Shown here piece after piece: positions 61,683 through 64,000 of a DNA stretch of 64,000 nucleotides. This stretch comes from Bin5 sp022821545 (GTDB lineage Bacteria > Chloroflexota > Anaerolineae > Caldilineales > Caldilineaceae), in the NCBI GenBank assembly GCA_963664085.2, contig CAXXLO010000002.1, positions 2,852,001-2,916,000 on the forward strand. Reading direction: 5' to 3'. Numbering within the stretch: position 1 is the stretch's first letter; each line of letters begins with the position of its first letter. The notes below the pieces were generated by a model that worked only from the letters and a program-made list of their open reading frames with translations, was not told the DNA's origin and made no database searches. The translations under genes were made by a program, and so were the position numbers.

Positions 61683-63277
61683 AGCTGAGGGACAATATAC
61701 AGGAACGGTATGGCTATGTCCAGGGCAATCATGGCGAGGAAGAGGCAGACGTACAAGATCGGACGCAAATTGCCGTCATTGCGTAGCCGTATTGAATGAT
61801 CCTGGGCTTTGGGACTTTTTTCTCCAAATCCGGCGGCCTCCAAAACCCTGGAAACCCGGCTGGAGAGTAGGCCGTAAAGCAGCATGCCGAGGCCGGCAAG
61901 ACCAAGCAGCAGTAGCGTCCACCTGTCCGCAGTTCCGTTCGCAAGCGGAGCAACTGCAACGTATGCCGCTGCCCCGGCTAGCAGGATACCCCCCGCCGTC
62001 AGGCTGGCCCTTCTTTCGAACACCGCCCACCAGCCCAGGGCGAAGATCAGACTCCACGCCGGTAGAGCCGGAAAGAGATAGCGGCCCTGGTGTTGGATGA
62101 ACCCCAGGTTATACCAAGCGTACGCCGCAAATGTCGCCAGCCACAGCAGCAGCAGAGTCATCCAGGGCGAATTCGAGAAAGTAGCCCACCGCCAGCCGCC
62201 TCGGTGTACGCTCGCGCGTAATCGAAACAGCAAGCCAACCGCTGCCAGCGCCGACAGAATGAAGAGGGTCGTATAGATACGGGCATCCATAAACACGCCC
62301 AACCAGCCGAATACGCCCCAGAAGCTCTTGCTGGTAAACATCCACGCCCGCTCCCAATACGCCCCCCAACCGTTCTCGGCAATCCAGGCGGCCGCGGTCG
62401 GCTGCCCGGTAACCACCGCATCGTGCCAGGCAATGCCAAGGATATCCAGATTCCCGTACAGCAGACTGTTTCTGATCCACCATGGCAGACCGAGGAGTAG
62501 CGCCGGCGCAATCAGCAGCGCGAGTTGCACGATCGGCTTAGCGGACGCGTTCTGGCGGTCGCGACCCGGCCGGACTGAACCGATGATGACGACGACCAGC
62601 GCGACGGGAAGGAGAGTATAGGTGGTCGCTTTGGTGAGAAAGCCAAGGCCAATGAGGATCCCGGCTGCCAGCAGACAGGCTGGCCTTCTGTCCGCGTCGC
62701 CTTCAACTCCCATACGCTGCCAGCGTAAGAGCGCCAGCACCGTTCCCGCGATCAGCAGTTCAGCGAGGGCATCGTTATTGACCGACGCCATGAGCGCCGT
62801 GTGCATGGGAAGAAAGCCCGCAAAAGCGGCCGCTCCCAGGGCGATATGGGGTGACCCGGGCGCGGCAACGCGGGCGCAAAGGAAGACCAGTAACACGACG
62901 CACGCGCCCAGCAAAACGTTGAAGAGTCTCAGCGCCGGCAGTTGCCCCTGGCTCAACCAGAAGATCGGAACTGCAAGCAGGTAGTAGAGAGGGGGCTGAT
63001 GGAACTCATAGCGGACCGGATCAATCGAGAGGTCAGGCGGAAACTTTTCCGCTTTCAGGCGTTCAAGGTATGTTTGGTCATAGTCGCCCATCCGCAGCGC
63101 AGGCAGCCGCCTTTCGGTCGCTACATAGGCGATGTAGTTGTAGTGGGCCGGCTCGTCCGGGTTCTGCCACGGCGGAGTCTTGATGGCGAAGAGTGTGCCC
63201 AGGGCAGCATGAACGACGACGATGAAAAGCAGGGCATGAGCGGTTGCATTCGTGCCTCTAAGCATGAACCCAGCCAC
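61673..63277 (-). CDS. DUF2142/GT39-like polytopic membrane glycosyltransferase
   Basis: 534 residues from GTG 63277 (ATG 63265 also possible) with about 12 hydrophobic segments. The first outer loop holds TPPWQNPDEPAHYNYIAYVATERRLP, a typical GT-C/DUF2142 motif with the catalytic-type Asp-Glu pair, followed by YEFHQPPLYYLL. HTALMASVNNDALAELLIAG and LGFLTKATTYTLLPVALVV are conserved internal features. Such proteins transfer sugars from lipid carriers on the outer face. It follows metG with a 3-bp gap and is probably cotranscribed. The C-terminal residues (VPQLSS) and stop are encoded by a tandem DNA repeat, so the end may vary between strains. Confidence 0.85.
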   Translation of the reverse strand: MAGFMLRGTNATAHALLFIVVVHAALGTLFAIKTPPWQNPDEPAHYNYIAYVATERRLPALRMGDYDQTYLERLKAEKFPPDLSIDPVRYEFHQPPLYYLLAVPIFWLSQGQLPALRLFNVLLGACVVLLVFLCARVAAPGSPHIALGAAAFAGFLPMHTALMASVNNDALAELLIAGTVLALLRWQRMGVEGDADRRPACLLAAGILIGLGFLTKATTYTLLPVALVVVIIGSVRPGRDRQNASAKPIVQLALLIAPALLLGLPWWIRNSLLYGNLDILGIAWHDAVVTGQPTAAAWIAENGWGAYWERAWMFTSKSFWGVFGWLGVFMDARIYTTLFILSALAAVGLLFRLRASVHRGGWRWATFSNSPWMTLLLLWLATFAAYAWYNLGFIQHQGRYLFPALPAWSLIFALGWWAVFERRASLTAGGILLAGAAAYVAVAPLANGTADRWTLLLLGLAGLGMLLYGLLSSRVSRVLEAAGFGEKSPKAQDHSIRLRNDGNLRPILYVCLFLAMIALDIAIPFLYIVPQLSS

Positions 63278-63280
63278 GCG

Positions 63281-64000
63281 CTACCCGTCCGCCTCACCCA
63301 GTACGACCGCAGGATCCAGTTTGGTGAAGAGTGGCGCGGGCTTCCGCAACAGCTGTCCTGCCGCCAGTGTTTGCGCCTGCCAGGCGCCGCTGGCTTTCCC
63401 GTGTTCGTAGCGCAGCACCAGATGTGAGCCGCGGTCGTCCTCAACGGCCGTCGTCTCGAGCTGGCCGAAGAGCGGCTCAGCATAACCCAGGTACTGGTGC
63501 AACCGTTCACTGCTGTGGGGCAGGATGGGAGCCCACAACAGTTTCAGCCAGTCGATGGCTTGCAGCGTCACGTATACGGTAGTGGCGGCAGTCTGAGGGT
63601 CCGTCCGGACGGTTTTCCAGGGCTCCTTCTCGTTCAGATATTGGTTAACGCGCTGGCTCAACCGTCGCGCTTCCTGCAGGGCGGCCTTCAACCGCACAGC
63701 CTCGTATAGCGCTCCAACGCTGTCGAAGCCCCCGCGTATCTCTTCCAACAGGGCTTCATCAGTCGCGTCCATTTCCCCGGGGTGGGGGACCGCCCCATCG
63801 AACCGTCTGAAGGCGAAACCGGCAGCCCGGTTGACCAGGTTGCCCCAATTGGCTACCAGCTCGTTGTTGACCAGTTCGATGAAGTCCGGCCACGTGAACT
63901 CGGTATCGGCGCTCTCCGGTGCCATGGCCGTCAATGTATAGCGCCATGCGTCGGCCTGGAACTCTTCCAGCACCGTATTGAAACCGATGACATTGCCGCG
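63281..64000 (-). CDS. metG: methionyl-tRNA synthetase, 5' part outside the window
   Basis: 240 codons are visible; the frame stays open to base 64000, where it reads Arg-Gly-Asn-Val-Ile-Gly, the residues that follow the KMSKS loop. Then comes FNTVLEEFQADAWRYTLTAMAPESADTEFTWPDFIELVNNELVANWGNLVNRAAGFAFRRFDG, the anticodon-binding helical domain with its conserved NNELVxNxGNxVNR, and LSQRVNQYLNEKEPWK. It charges tRNA-Met. The short C-terminus (ends GEADG, TAG) lacks the dimerisation EMAP-like domain seen in some bacteria. Only the C-terminal third to half of the enzyme is present in this window. Confidence 0.95.
   Translation of the reverse strand, partial: RGNVIGFNTVLEEFQADAWRYTLTAMAPESADTEFTWPDFIELVNNELVANWGNLVNRAAGFAFRRFDGAVPHPGEMDATDEALLEEIRGGFDSVGALYEAVRLKAALQEARRLSQRVNQYLNEKEPWKTVRTDPQTAATTVYVTLQAIDWLKLLWAPILPHSSERLHQYLGYAEPLFGQLETTAVEDDRGSHLVLRYEHGKASGAWQAQTLAAGQLLRKPAPLFTKLDPAVVLGEADG

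Overview
The window is GC-rich, bacterial and gene-dense. It looks like a free-living or host-associated Chloroflexota (a Caldilineales-type organism is my best guess). That placement is inference from gene content: many sugar and oligopeptide ABC importers, Gfo/Idh/MocA and phytanoyl-dioxygenase genes, a GH63 glucosidase, a DUF4058 gene and a VanW/G5 envelope protein. No rRNA, tRNA or CRISPR array was recognised. Both ends cut through genes: an AGE-family epimerase on the left and methionyl-tRNA synthetase on the right.

Region 1 (1-18.3 kb, almost all minus strand) is a carbohydrate-use island. It holds an AGE epimerase, a two-domain alpha/beta hydrolase (its second domain appears catalytically dead), a GH32/43-like propeller enzyme, a complete CUT1-type sugar ABC importer (binding lipoprotein plus two permeases, no ATPase), a ROK kinase, a bicupin, a Gfo/Idh/MocA dehydrogenase, a membrane fatty-acid-hydroxylase-like enzyme, a transaldolase-like aldolase and a PhyH dioxygenase. 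A DUF4058 gene in this region is split by a complete IS630-type element with a TA target duplication. Removing the element and one TA copy restores a single 265-codon frame.

Region 2 (16-26.3 kb) has two paralogous oligopeptide-type permease pairs facing away from each other across a 252-bp promoter region. The right-hand set continues into two ATPases, a large family-5 binding lipoprotein and a class IV aminotransferase. Region 3 (26.3-38.3 kb) carries a methyltransferase, an FAH-family hydrolase, a GH63 enzyme, one Gfo/Idh/MocA gene on the minus strand, four more in a tandem plus-strand array, a second PhyH protein and an isochorismatase-like hydrolase. These look like uptake and oxidation of sugar-like or sugar-acid-like compounds, but the substrate cannot be read from the sequence.

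Region 4 (38.3-58.6 kb) begins with a DnaQ-DinG fusion and continues as a glycan/exopolysaccharide cluster: five GT4 glycosyltransferases, a flippase and a GT-C membrane transferase. Between the flippase and the GT-C gene sits an accessory island (about 44.2-52.1 kb) of visibly lower GC. It contains two directly repeated IS3-derived relics with the same internal deletion. These flank a two-gene unit: a 1247-residue protein that fuses a topoisomerase-type zinc finger, a PD-(D/E)XK-like nuclease domain and a RecQ-like helicase, and an overlapping 163-residue coiled-coil protein. Further right are a small coiled-coil membrane protein with a palindrome over its -35 box, a second complete IS element with an 8-bp target duplication, and a helically phased CTCTCGT repeat array. 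The helicase-nuclease/coiled-coil pair is the best candidate here for an undescribed (possibly anti-mobile-element) system.

Region 5 (58.6-64 kb, minus strand) returns to core functions: coaX, a VanW-family envelope protein, a DUF2142/GT39-like membrane protein whose 3' end lies in a 12-bp tandem repeat, and the 3' part of metG.
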